This document shows positions 19,301-31,188 of a DNA stretch of 64,000 nt, in pieces. The DNA is taken from contig OY986438.1 in NCBI GenBank assembly GCA_963920525.1, forward strand, positions 192,020,962 to 192,084,961. The letters run 5' to 3'. This stretch comes from Dichetophora obliterata. Lineage: Eukaryota; Arthropoda; Insecta; Diptera; Sciomyzidae. Every line of letters starts with the position of its first letter. Position 1 is the stretch's first letter. The position numbers and the translations under genes were made by a program. Below the pieces are notes generated by a model. The model was given only the letters and a program-made list of their open reading frames with translations. It had not been told where the DNA came from and did not search any database.

Positions 19301-22300
19301 GGCATCCCAGCTAGCACAGGTTTCGATTTGTAACAAAAATATGTTATAATTCGGTGGTATTCCAGTGTTTTTAAACAAATTTAGTCACAAATGGGCTTGT
19401 ATTAAAGTTACGAATTAGTAATTTGTAACAAATCATTCATTTCATTGCAAATAAGTTAAACTACGGTGTTAATTATGTTACGAATAAATGCACTTGTTGT
19501 AAAAATGTTTCATAAAGTTTTAAAAAAAATTAGTAATTTTTACATTAAATTAACATTATTACAACATTTCTTTTTGTAGCACCTATACAAAATGTTTGTG
19601 TATTGTAATTGCAACAAATAAGTACAGTAACGAGTTAGCAACCTAGATGCGACTAAGTTGATTTATGTTCATATTAAGTTATATCAATGTCACAACAACT
19701 AAATGTTCAAAACTTTGGTTTGAAGATGTTTTTATTAAGTTATAGGAAAGTCACTACAACTAAATGTTTCCAATTAAGCTGTGACGCACTGAAATGCCAT
19801 AAGCAAAATATAAATTTTATTGTTCACAAAAAAATGCTGCTTTGCTTTTCAATTTATTTGTGTAGGCTTCTACTACCATGTAATTCATTTCTGTTTTATT
19901 TCAGCGTTCAACGAGACTAGCAAATTGAACAAATTTTTCGTTGAATGGCAATGAATCATTGTGAAATTATGAGAATTTTTTTTGTTGCAAGAGGGTTGAA
20001 ATGAGGTCTATATTCAGTTACAAGAACATTGGAAATAGTCATTGCAACTTTATGCTGTATTGAGGTTATTATTCAGTTGCTACAACTTTAGGAAACATTA
20101 TTATAACTCAAAAAATGAAGTTAGGAGAAATAACATTGAACTGAAGTTTTTATTAAGTTGCAAGAACATTGAAAATAATCATTGGGAACTTGTGCAGTAT
20201 GAAGGTTATTATTCAGTTGATACATGTTTAAAAAACATAATTGTAACTTATAAAATTTTGAATGATATAACAACGATGTATTGAGGCTTTAATTCTGTTG
20301 CAGCAACTTTAGAAAAAACTATTGTTACTTATATAATGTTAGTAGTTGCATGAAAGTTGTATTGAAGTTATAATTCAGTTGCAAGCAGTTTTGAATATAA
20401 TTGTTGTAAGTAAATGCTGCATTAAGGTTATTATTCACTTGCAACAACTTTAAAAAAATATTTGTAACTTTTGATATTTAGTTAGTTGCAAGATCTATGT
20501 ATTGAGGTTATTATTCAGTTGCAAGAACTTTGGAAAAAAGTGTCAAAACCTTCACACTCGTCATATTTGATTTTTTTTCTACACTATGAATTTTGATTGG
20601 AATAAGTTTAAATACGATTTTCTTTAGTATTTATTATTTTCTGCTACCATGTAATCCATTTTTGTTTTATTTCAGCGTTCAATGAGACTAGCAAATTGAA
20701 CAAATTTTTCTGAATGGCAATGAATCATTGTGAAATTATGAGAATTTGTTTTGTTGCAAGAAGGTTGAAATTAGGTTTTTATTCAGTTACAAGAGCATTG
20801 GAAATAGTCATTGCAACCTTATGCTGTATGGAGCTTATTAATCAGTTGCTAGAACTTAAGGAAACATTATTATAACTCAAAAAATGTAGTTAGGAAAAAT
20901 AACGTTGAATTGAGATTTTTATTAAGTTGCTAAAAATAATCTTTGCAAACTTGTGTAGTATCAAGGTTGTAATTCAGTTGATACAAGTTTAAAAAACATA
21001 ATTGTAACTTATAAAATTTTGAATGATATAACAACGATGTATTGAGCCTTTAATTCTGTTGCAGCAATTTTAGAAAAAACTATTGATTGGAATAAGGTTA
21101 AATATGATTTTCTTTAGTATTTAATTATTTTCTACTACCATGTAATCCATTTTTGTTTTATTTCCGCGTTCAACGAGACTACCAAATTGAATAAATTTTT
21201 CGTTGAATAGCAATGAGTCATTGTGAAATGATGAGAATTTGTTTTGTTGCAAGAAGGTTGAAATGAGGTTTTTATTCAGTTACAAGAACATCGGAAATAG
21301 TCATTGCAACCTTATGCTGTATTAAGGTTATTATTCAGTTGCTACAACTTTAGGAAACATTATTATAACTCAAAAAATGAAGTTAGGAAAAAAAACGTTG
21401 AATTGAGGTTTTTATTAAGTTGCAAGAACATAGAAAATAATCATTGCAAACTAGGTATCAAGGTATCATAGTATCAAGGTTGTAATTCAGTTGATACAAG
21501 TTTAAAAAACATAATTGTAACTTATAAAATTTTGCTTGATACAAGAACAATGTATTGAGGTTGTTATTCTGTTGCAGAAACTTTAGAAAAAACCAGTGTA
21601 TTTTATATAATGTCAGTAGTTGCATGAACGTTGTATTGAAGTTATAATTCAGTTGCAAGCAGTTTTGAACATAATTGTTGTAAGTAAATGCTGCATTAAG
21701 GTTATTATTCACTTGCAACAACTTTAAAAATATATTTGTAACTTTTGATATTTAGTTAGTTGCAAGATCTATGTATTGAGGTTACTATTCAGTTGCAAGA
21801 ACTTTGGAAAAAAGTGTCAAAAACTCCATACTCGTCATATTTGATTTTTTTTTCTACACTATGAATTTTGATTGGAATAAGTTTAAATATGATTTTTTTT
21901 AGTATTTATTATTTTCTACTACCATGTAATCCATTTTTGTTTTATTTAGCGTTCAACGAGACTACCAAATTGAATAAATTTTTCGTTGGATGGGAATGAG
22001 TCATTGTGAAATTATGGAAATTTGTTTTGTTGCAAGAAGGTTGAAATGAGGTTTTTATTCAGTTACAAGAACATTGGAAATAGTCATTGCAACCTTATGC
22101 TGTATTGAGGTCATTATTTATTTGCTACAACTTTAGGAAACATTATTATAACTCAAAAAATGTAGTTAGGAAAAATAACGTTGATTTGAGATTTTTAGTA
22201 AGTTGCAAGAACACTAAAAATAATCATTGCAAACTTGTGCAGTATCAAGGTTGTAGTTCAGTTGATACAAGTTTAAAAAACATAATTGTAACTTATAAAA

Positions 22301-22640
22301 TTTTGCTTGATATAAGAACGATGTATTGAGGTTGTTATTCTGTTGCAAAAACTTTAGAAAAAACCATTGCAACTTATATAATGTAAGTAGTTGCATGAAC
22401 GTTGTGTTGGAGTTATAAATCAGTTGCAAGCAGTTTTGAATATAATTGTTGTAAGTAAATGCTGCATTAAGGCTATTATTCAGTTGCAACAACTTCAAAA
22501 AATATTTGTAACTTTTGAGAATTAGTTAATTGCAAGATCTATGTATTGAGTTTATTATTCAGTTGCAAGAACTTTGGAAAAAAGTGTCTAAAAACTTCAT
22601 ACTCGCCATATTTTCAATTTTTACAGGAAAATTGTCTTTC
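19301..22640. repeat. Higher-order tandem repeat, ~490-780 bp units of ~75-bp subunits
   Basis: The marker TACCATGTAATCCATTT recurs at 19874, 20645, 21137 and 21919 (spacings 771, 492, 782). Each unit begins with that marker plus GTTCAACGAGACTA and then repeats a ~75-bp subunit containing TTATTATTCAGTTGCAAGAAC and variants (TTGTAACTTATA, AGGTT). The 492-bp unit lacks several subunits, as expected from unequal exchange. The 19301-19870 stretch has related TTGTAAC/GTTACGAAT words. Open frames here are repetitive shadows. Confidence 0.85.
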
Positions 22641-23949
22641 CTGTAACTAATTAAGAATGGCAGTGGTAAATATGGGCGTAACTCACGCGACAAAAAAAGG
22701 AAGTGTGTTTTACAAGCAAGTTTAGATTGCAAAAACTCAGCGAATTTTCCGATATAATTTGTTTTTGTTTTTAATTTTTAAGTAATGGGAAAACAGTGAA
22801 GTTTCATAATAAACCCACTTTACCTATGGACTTTGCTTATTTAAAAATATATTAAGTTTCCAAAATAACCCATGCTACAAAATTTCCTTAAATTTAAAAT
22901 GGGTGATTAAGTAATTAGGTAGTAAAGTAAATCTTTAATTTGGTAAGTAACAAACAAATTCAAAGTATTGTCCTTTTCTTGCCTCAACCAATTTTTTATT
23001 ATCTTTAGCCAATGCCTTCCATTTCTGCTAAAACAAAAAGTTTACGAAACATTTACTAAACATTTACGAAAAAGAAAACTGCATTTGTGAAACAGTGCAG
23101 ACGATTTGATCATCATGGTTAATGAATTTATATAGAAATTTCTTAAATTAATAAAATAAAAATGTTTTTCTTAATAATATCATAAAATATAAAGTTTTTA
23201 ACAAATTTTAAGTTTTTGGACACGGTAGACTTTTCTATATTTTTATACTTTTTACTTAACTTTTACTTACTTTACTACTTACTTTTACTTAAACTTTTCT
23301 ATACTTTTATACTTTTTATACTTATACTTTTTCTAGACTATTATTACGTGGAAATAAAAAACTCGAAATATTTCTTATTTCCAAATTATTTTAAAAATTT
23401 TTATTTTTTGGGTGCCGCGTGAGTTTTCCAGAAGTAAAACACAAACATTCATCGACAAAATGGTCTTTGTTGTAAAATTTTAGTATATAACTCTTCATAT
23501 TTTCAATTGAATTTCACATCTTTTTATTGCATTCTAATTTGTCTTTGACTTTTAAAATACTCTTAAAAAAATTATCACTGGTTTAATGAAAATTATATTA
23601 AGCAATTGTGTATGCAAAACATTTTAAAACTTTTTAATAACTTATTTTTTTTCAATCAGGACTATTTATGTCATCAGTACTTTTTCCTTGTTAAAAAACT
23701 TGTCATTTTAACAAAAAATAACTTCAATAAAACAAAATATTTGTTACATTCACGTTATTTTACATGAATTGTAACGTAAGAATAACACAATAAAAACTTT
23801 TTTGGATGTGTCAAGTATGTTTCATATTGTGGCGTGCAACTTAAGTTTGTATCAATAATACATTTTTACAACTTATTATTAAAATTAGCTTGTAATAAAA
23901 TTAGATTATTAAAATAAGCGTAAAATATCGGCTTTTTCAGTTATAATTA
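22641..23949. other. Intronic AT-rich DNA, no gene seen
   Basis: Contains a T/A/C-rich simple-sequence stretch (CTTTTACTT-like) at about 23230-23340. A weak inverted pair (AACTCACGCG at 22680, CGCGTGAGTT at 23416) might be remnants of MITE ends. No coding sequence. Confidence 0.4.
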
Positions 23950-26900
23950 CGTTATTTTATTATTATTTTATTATTAAAGCTATACATTAGTACACTTAGA
24001 ACTATGTTCTCTTATAGTACAAAATAATATAAAATTGAATAACAACTAGGCTTAATTGAGAATATTTGGATTGAATTTAATTTTGTTTAACTTAATTAAT
24101 TTAAGGTAAAGGTAACTTAAAATGTAAGCCAAAAATTTGTTTAAAAAGAGTAAAAAGTTATCTTTTAATACAGTGGTGGTTGAGTAGTAAATGAAAAAAC
24201 AAAAATATAAAGAATTATAGATTTACAAGATATAGTAGGGAGCTGAGAAGAGATAAATAAATTAAAAATTTAAGTTGTTTGAGTAGAAAAAAAAGATAAA
24301 ATAAATTGCCCAAAAATTCCTCTCCTAGTAATTTCTCTTATCCTTCGATGCAGTGCGTTCCATATTCTAATGGCGTTAACGAAAAATAAATGAGATGAGT
24401 TCAGCGAGTTATGCCTAGGTACAATTAAAATATGACTTCTTCTAGACAGACAAAACTGAAGTTTTGAATAAAGATAAAGCTGTGTTTTCTCGTGAATAAG
24501 TTTATGCAAATATATACAGTTTCTTGCATTCAAGTATGCAGTTAAATCACATCCGAGTATTGCATTTCTGTAACTAGATAAATGGTCAAATTTTCGCAAG
24601 CCGTATACATAGCGTGTGGCATAATTAAAAGTAATTTGAAGTTTTAATTGGGAGGATGAGTCAAGTTTACTGTATACTATTTCAGCATACATTATAACTG
24701 GTAAGATCAGTTGGATTACCAACTTTCGTTTTATATCAACAGGAGTTACATAAACTGACATTCTCAAATTACGAAGGACATAATAAACTTTTTTGACTAC
24801 ACTGTTTACATGATCAACACATGATAGAGACGAATTAATATGGAAACCAAGATTTACAATTTTTGACACAACAGTAAGCTTATTTGTTCCAATAAACAAA
24901 TCCGGGACATCATTTAAACAATTTTTATTCTTACAAATAGGAAGAACATACGACTTTAATGCATTTAGTTAAAGACCATTGCTACTGGCCCAATTATTAA
25001 TACTGCTAAGATCTTCATTCAATCTACAGTAAAGATCTTCAAGAAGCGAAGTTTGACGTGACAAATACAGCTGTACATCATCTGCATAAGCATGAACAGA
25101 TGCATGTTTGCACACACAGAAAATATCATTTATAAACAATGAAAACAAAAGAGGACCTAGTATGGATCCTTGTGGAACACCACTTAAGACTAGTTTATAC
25201 TGAGAAGACAATTGACCAACATTGACTTTTTGAGTCCTATTCAGCAAATAATTAGACATCAGATTGACGGCACTATCCCAAACAAAGTCCTAAGCTTATG
25301 ACACAAGTATTGATGATTAACTTTATCAAAAGCCTTAGAGAAGTCGGCCTTTGTAGTCTAGTGGAGAGTGCGCTAGACTCTCAACCCAAAGGTCCCTGGT
25401 TCGAATCCGGGCTCGGGCATGGTTCTTTTCACTTTCTTTGTTCTTTCTTTGTCCTACATTAAAGAATTATGGAAAACTAAATCCACAACTAAATTGTGGA
25501 AAATGTGAAGGAATGGAACAACTAAGGGCTTGAAATGCTTGCCGACGTTAAGGCATAACACTAGCTTTGGTTAAAAAGCAATTCAAATTGTCTTTCGCGG
25601 TTGTTTCGCCTAATCAATAATTCACGTATGGTTTCCAATCAATTCCTCTAAATAATCTATCCCTTTCCTTTCAGGTCAAAGACCAAACCTTGTTTGTATA
25701 AGGTTCAAGCCTTGGTTCTTTAATCTTTTTTTAAAAAAAAAAAAAAAAAAAAGTCGAGAAAGCAGAGCAAAGTCATAGACCCGCCGTCATATTCTGGTCG
25801 TATGTCATCAAGAACTTTTACAACTGCAGAAGAACACCCACGCCCAGCTCGAAAACCAGATTGCAAAGGGGATAATAGTTTTTTTTTCAAGTAAGTGTTT
25901 ATTGATTTGCTGAGCCATGTGCTTCTCACATACTTTTGACAGTGGCGGTAAAATGCTTATTGGCCTAAAGTCATTCGAACCAGAAGGGTTATGTTTTTTT
26001 GCAACAGTTAGAACAATTGCAGTTTTCCACAACTTTGGAAATGATGACGACATAAAACATGAATTAATTATATGTGTAATAGAGCTAATTATATGAGGGA
26101 GTATGAGTTTTATAAACTTTATGGGAACACCATCCTCACCTGTAGCATTTGATTTAACTTGCATTACACACTTGCCAACATCAAATTCATTTACTGGTGT
26201 GAACTTAAAAGATTGTTGCGTGGTCATATAACAATAGGGGGGTATAGTACTACTTGAGTTATCAACAGCACCAACAAAAAAATTATTGAGAGTTTCAGGA
26301 TTTATATTGCATTTAGTGGTATCTTTTTTGCATACTCCAAGTTTTTTAATGTTTTCCCAAAGTGTTTTGGTTGGGAGCGATAGTTTTAGTTTTGCCGAGT
26401 AATAACGTGATTTGGCTTGTCTAGTAATAAGAACGGACTCATTTCTAGCAGTTCTATAGATATTCCAGTTGGATGAGGTGGGATTTTTTCTCCATATTGT
26501 TCGAAGCTTGTTCCTTTTTTTAACAGGCATTTAAAACATTTTGGGAAAACCAAGGACAAGATGTATTCTTGATATTTATCGAACGCAGGGGGACATGTTT
26601 ATCAAATAAATATTTTATTGGATCCATAAGTGATCTAAGTTTATCATTAATATTGGAATGAAGCCAGCAATTATTAAAGGGCGTGATTGATATATCATTT
26701 AACAGTGACGTGTAATCAATAGATTTAAAATCACGATATGAGATTGTATTAGACATAATATTACGAGAAAAGTTGATATTTAACGAACAAAAAATTAAGT
26801 CGTGATCAGAAATGAAGTACAATTGGTCAAATAACAACACAGCAGAACAGTCAGAAATAATAAAGTAGTCCAAAAGACTTGGGTTAGTATTGTCAGCAAA

Positions 26901-27448
26901 TCGCGTGGATAGACTTTCATTCACTATTGATAATCCTAACGACGATATTTTGTCATATAACGTATGTTTTGGAAGGTCGTTCGAGTTAATATTGATATTG
27001 AAGTCTCCACACAATAACATTAAATCATAATCTAGAAAACAGTTGGACAATACAGAAAACAATGGATCAACAGGATGACATTTATTTGGGTTATAGACAC
27101 ATGACAGAAGCATTTTAGTATTTTGATCAGATATACAGATATTTAAAAACTCAATACCTGAACCAGTCGACTTACTTACAAATTCAGATTTTAAATTATT
27201 TTTACAGTAAACTGCAACTCCTCCACCCTTTTTGTCAAATCGATAATTTCGAAACAGCTTACATTTTTTTATATTGCAGATTTCTTGATTTATGTCATCG
27301 CATAGCCACGTTTCAGAAATGCATACTATCTACCGAAGAGTCTTCAAATATATATCTTATGTAGTCAAGTTTTGCCATATTTAAACTGCGTGCATTGAAA
27401 TGCACTACATTAAGGCCCCTGTGCTGCCTACACAAAATCTGAATCATA
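23950..27448 (-). pseudogene. Decayed CR1/Jockey-superfamily LINE (endonuclease + RT)
   Basis: Minus-strand ORF2 in pieces. Endonuclease: HFNARSL at about 27385-27410, GGGVAVYCKNN near 27220, CGDFNINI near 27000 and ISDHDL near 26810. Linker: CPWFSQNVL near 26550. RT: NDFRPISILP near 25960, QSGFRAG near 25850, LLCFLDF at about 25757-25777, then a SINE insertion, then SKAFDKVNH near 25320, LSGVPQGSILGP near 25170 and the catalytic HAYADDVQLY near 25075. C-terminus FFVNAIRIWNALH to the stop at 24270. The copy has stops and frameshifts (for example 24969, 25259, 25900, 27320), so it is dead. The 3'UTR runs to an AATAATA-rich end near 23950; the 5' end stops where Helitron-like DNA begins. Closest relative in the window is the LINE at 32690-34968. 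Confidence 0.85.
25346..25750 (+). mobile_element. tRNA-derived SINE, copy 2, inside LINE RT
   Basis: Head GGCCTTTGTAGTCTAGTGG, B box GGTTCGAATCC, body of ~300 bp, poly-A tail 25734-25750. A 5-bp direct repeat AAGTC (25341-25345, 25751-25755) flanks it; removing the SINE and one repeat restores the continuous LINE codons for FLDFSKAFD. Hence the SINE landed exactly in the first catalytic-aspartate motif of the LINE RT. The presumptive anticodon loop reads CTCTCAA (Glu-like), but other copies differ. Confidence 0.92.
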
Positions 27449-27572
27449 TCTATATCTATAAAAATGGATGTATGTATGTGGGTATGTGGGTATATGGCTA
27501 TATCACATATAGACTCCAAAACTGCTGAACCGATCTTCATGAAATTTTCAGGGAAACTGAAGCCACATCTTG

Positions 27573-27946
27573 AGAGTGTTCCTGTGAGGTTTGGTAACTA
27601 TTGGACGAGGGGGCGTGGTACCTCCCATATAAGCCAAATTTAGCTATCGATCACAAACCAAAAAAAGGATATATTAAGACGTTTCAATCGTAAAAAACTA
27701 AGATTTGGTAATTTTGTTCAGATGGTTATTGTCGGTAACTGTACGAAAAATGGGCATGGTCGTAATATAAATACGCCCACTTTTTCTAAATCATGGCAAT
27801 TCCAGAGTTTACACATTTTTACAGTGAAACTTGCTGTGTAGGTGATCTAAGAGGCGGTCACTATATGTAAATGTTTTCACGCCCACTTTTACCGCCCACA
27901 AATCAATATCTATATACATAAAAAGCAAAACGATGTGTGCCTGGCT
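27573..27946 (+). repeat. Direct repeat A of the Helitron-like region
   Basis: Matches 28997-29350 at high identity over about 370 bp: GAGTGTTCCTGTGAGGTTTG, GAGGGGGCGTGGTACCTCCC, then CGCCCACTTTTTC and GTGAAACTTGCTGTGTAGGT. Offset about 1.42 kb. Confidence 0.85.
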
Positions 27947-28059
27947 GTGTGATGTCTATAGACTCCAAAACTACTGAACCGATTGACCTGAAATTTTGGC
28001 AGTCGATTTGTTTCAGGTACGAGATGGTTTAGGAAAAAAAATTTGCCACACCCCCTTTT

Positions 28060-28700
28060 GATCGCCCCAAATCAATAAAAATGTTATATTTCAGTCGGTT
28101 TGGGCCGTATAAGGCTAAAATTTTGTAATTTAGTATGTACAGTTACTGTCGACAACTGTACTAAAAATGGGTTTCCACGCCCCCTTTTACCGCCCACAAA
28201 TAAATGAAAATGGTTTATTTCAGATGGTTTTGGTCGTATAAGACTTAAATTTGGTACTTTGGTTTGTGTAGTTACTGACAGTAACTGTACGAAAAATTGG
28301 TTTCCACACCCCCTTTTTGCGCCCACAAATCAGTGAAAATGCTATATTTCAAGCAGTTTTGACCGTATGAGACTAACATGTGATACCTAAGATTGTATGG
28401 TTACTTTCGGCAACTGTACTAAAAAAAGGCGTCATCGCTATATAGCCACACACACTTTTTGATAAATCATTAAAATTGACTACTGGGTCGATTGAGCTAA
28501 AATGTTGGCTTAGTTTGTGCAGTTACTGTCAGCAACTGAACTAAAAATTGGTTTCCACGCCCCCTATTACCGCCCACAAACCAATGAAAACGTTTTATTT
28601 CAACGGTTTGGGTCGCTTTAGACAAAAATTTTGTAATTCAGTTCATATGGTTACTCTCGGCAAGTGCACTAAAAATAGGCCTGTCCCACTTTAGTTAAAC
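28060..28700 (+). repeat. ~120-130-bp minisatellite (CGCCCACAAAT units)
   Basis: Repeats of CGCCCACAAATCAAT, ATTTCAGACGGTTTTGGTCG, TTACTGTCGGCAACTGTACT and TTTCCACGCCCCC, with about five imperfect copies. Sequence is diverged between copies, so the array is old. Confidence 0.75.
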
Positions 28701-28996
28701 TCACTTTTCGTGGAGTTAGCGTCGAGTGAAGTAAAATGTGCCAGGCTCAACTTAAATTGAGCTGAAATTTGGGCATTCGATTTGTTTCGATTACGAGATG
28801 GCTCTAAGGAAATATTTTGCAGCACCCCTTTTTACCGCTTGCAAAACAACAAAAATGTTGTATTTCGCACGGTTTTGATCGTATTAGACCAAAATTTGGT
28901 TATTTAGTTCATATGGTTACTTTCGGCAGCTATTCGACATTTTCGTATATGGCAGTAAGGCGGTCTATGGCAGAACAACGCCTGCCGAGAAGAGTG

Positions 28997-29350
28997 AGTG
29001 TTCCTGTGAGGTTTGGTAACGTTTGTACGAGGGGGCGTGGTACCTCCCATACAAGCCAAATTTGCGCTATCGACCACAAACCAAATAAAGGATATATATC
29101 AGACGGTTTCGATCGTAAAAAACTAAGATTTAGTAATTTTGTTCAGATGGTTACTGTCAGTAACATTACAAAAAATGTGCGTGGTCGCAATATATATGCG
29201 CCCACTTTTTCGAAATCATGGCAATTCCGGAGTTCTACACATTTATAGTGAAACTTGCTGTGTAGGTGCTCCAAGAGGCAGTCACGATACATTTATGTTT
29301 TCAAGCCCACTTTTACCGCCCACAAATCAATATCTGTATATATAAAAATT
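28997..29350 (+). repeat. Direct repeat B of the Helitron-like region
   Basis: Second copy of 27573-27946; see that entry. It ends in the same ATATCTRTATATA start-like motif. Confidence 0.85.
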
Positions 29351-29629
29351 AATCGTGATTTGTTCGTATGCTTAAAACTTGAAAACGACTGAACCAAATT
29401 GGATAATTCTTTCTACTGGTTTAGGAAAAACATAATGCCACAACCACTTTTGTCGCCCACAAATCAATAAAAATGCTGTATTTAAGACGGTTTTGGTCGT
29501 ATTAAATTAAAATTTGATAAATAAGTTCGTATGATGACTATCATTAACATTGATAAAAATGGGCGTGGTCACACTTCATCTACGCTTACTAGAATATATA
29601 TATAAAAAATTGTTGTTATCGAATAGCTT

Positions 29630-31000
29630 TAGAGTTATGGGTCGCACAGCTTAGAAATTCGGTATTCGACCACAATTTAGACGTACCGTTTCACTGATGA
29701 AATTTTATGGGAGTGGACAAGGGGGAGGGGCACCTACCATACAACCCAAATTTGTGATATCGAATAGCTTTGAAGTTATAGGAATTCAGCTTTGGAATTC
29801 AGTTTTTGACCTCAATATACACATGCAGTTTCAATGGTTTTATTTTATGGGCGTTGGACAGGGAGGCGTGTCATCTCCCTAACAACCCAAATTTGCGATA
29901 TCGAATTGCTTTGAAGTTATATGTTGACAGCGTAAGAATTCGGTATTCGACCTACATTTATGCATGCACTTTCATTCCTCAACATTTTATGAGTGTAGGG
30001 CAAAGGGGAGTGGCACTTCCCATGCAACCCAACTTTTTGCTATCAAATAGTTTTGGAGTTATAGGTCGCACAACGCCGGAATTCAGTATTCGACCTCAAT
30101 GTACACATGCAGTTTCATTGATTCAATTTAATGTTCATTGATAAGAGGGTCGTGGCACCTCCCATTTAACGTAAATTTGCGATATCGAATAGCTGCGTCA
30201 GAATTCAGTATTCGGCCCCAATTTATACATGCAGTTTCATTAATTACATTTTATGGGCGTACGACAAGGGGGAGTGAAACCTACTATTTAACCCAAATTA
30301 GAGATATCAAATAGCTTTGGGGTTATAGGTCTCACAGCTTTGGAATTCAGTATTGGACCTCAATGTACACATGCAGTTTCATTGATTACATTTTATGAGC
30401 GTTGATCAAGGGGGAGTGGCACCTCCCATACAACGAAAATTTGTGATATCGAATAGCTTTGGAGGTCAAGGTCGCACAGCGTCGGAACTCAGTATTCGAA
30501 CAAAATTTACACTTGCAGATTTACTGATAAAATTTTTTAGAGTTTGTCGGGGGGGGGGGGAGCGTTACACCTCCAATCTAACCCAAATTTGCGATATCGA
30601 ATAGCTTTGGAGTTATAGATAACTCAGCCTCGGAATTCAGTATTCGACCTCAATTTACACATGCAGTTTCATTGGTAAAATTTTATGGACGTAAGGAAAA
30701 GTGCAGTGGCACCTCTCATACAACCTAAATTAGTGCAATCGAATAGTTTTGGAGCTATATATTGCACAATTTTGGAATTCGGTATTCAACCTCCATGTAC
30801 ACATGCAGTTTAATTGATTACATTCTATGAGCGGTGATCAGGAGGGCGTGGCACTTCCTATACAACCCAAATTTGTTATATCGAATAGCTTTGTGGATAT
30901 AGGTCGCACAGTCTCGGAATTCAGTATTCTACCTCAATTTAGACCTGCTGTTTAACTTACAACATTTTAGGGGCGTTTGACAAGGGAGAGTGGCAGCAAC
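29630..31000 (+). repeat. ~145-bp minisatellite (ACATGCAGTTTCATTG units)
   Basis: About nine copies of GATATCGAATAGCTTTGGAG, GGTCGCACAGC, GGAATTCAGTATTCGACC, ACACATGCAGTTTCATTGAT and GGGAGTGGCACCTCCCATA, with ATGCAGTTTCA-type marks at 29823, 30106, 30228, 30372, 30661 and 30803. It runs up to the 3' end of the Helitron-like element. Confidence 0.85.
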
Positions 31001-31019
31001 GCGCCGGGTTTCAGCTAGT

Positions 31020-31188
31020 AACTGATATAATTACAAACTTATAAATATAAACAATTGACGTGTTTTAAAGTTTCTTTGATTATAAATAATAAAAGAAAGG
31101 TTATAGCGTAGTACCATGGCCCGGTCAGGATTCGAATCCGGGACCCCTAAGCGACAGTCAAGCGCACTACCACTAGACTATCAAAGAC
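31020..31188 (-). mobile_element. tRNA-derived SINE of a second family (Asp-like head)
   Basis: On the minus strand from 31188: GTCTTTGATAGTCTAGTGG (A box region), anticodon-loop-like CTGTCGC (GTC, Asp-like), B box GGATTCGAATCC, then GGGCCATGG and an AT-rich body. The head differs in B box and stem from the three other SINEs in the window. Acceptor stem pairing is poor, so a functional tRNA is unlikely. It directly follows the Helitron-like end. Confidence 0.65.

Larger units (their letters stand above)
27449..31018 (+). mobile_element. Helitron-like non-autonomous element(s) rich in minisatellite
   Basis: Starts A|TCTATATCTATAAAAATGG and ends ...CGCCGGGTTTCAGCTAG|T, matching the 5'-TC, 3'-CTAG and A|T insertion habit of Helitrons (established knowledge). 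The start carries the common motif ACTCCAAAACTGCTGAACCGAT. Internal starts of the same kind (ATATCTATATACATAAAAA at about 27906, ATATCTGTATATATAAAAA at about 29330) suggest two or three nested or tandem copies. No helicase/Rep gene is present; open frames inside are repeat shadows. Confidence 0.65.

Noticed and set aside
22678..23425. Possible MITE with AACTCACGCG ends
   Set aside because: Only about 12 bp of inverted match, no target duplication; kept as a weak remark.
27313..27540. Single ORF across LINE and Helitron-like start
   Set aside because: Chance fusion of Helitron-like 5' DNA with the LINE endonuclease start, not a chimeric gene.
30541..30562. G-run as a quadruplex regulatory site
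   Set aside because: It is part of the Helitron-like minisatellite (poly-G variation of GGGGGAG) with no gene nearby.
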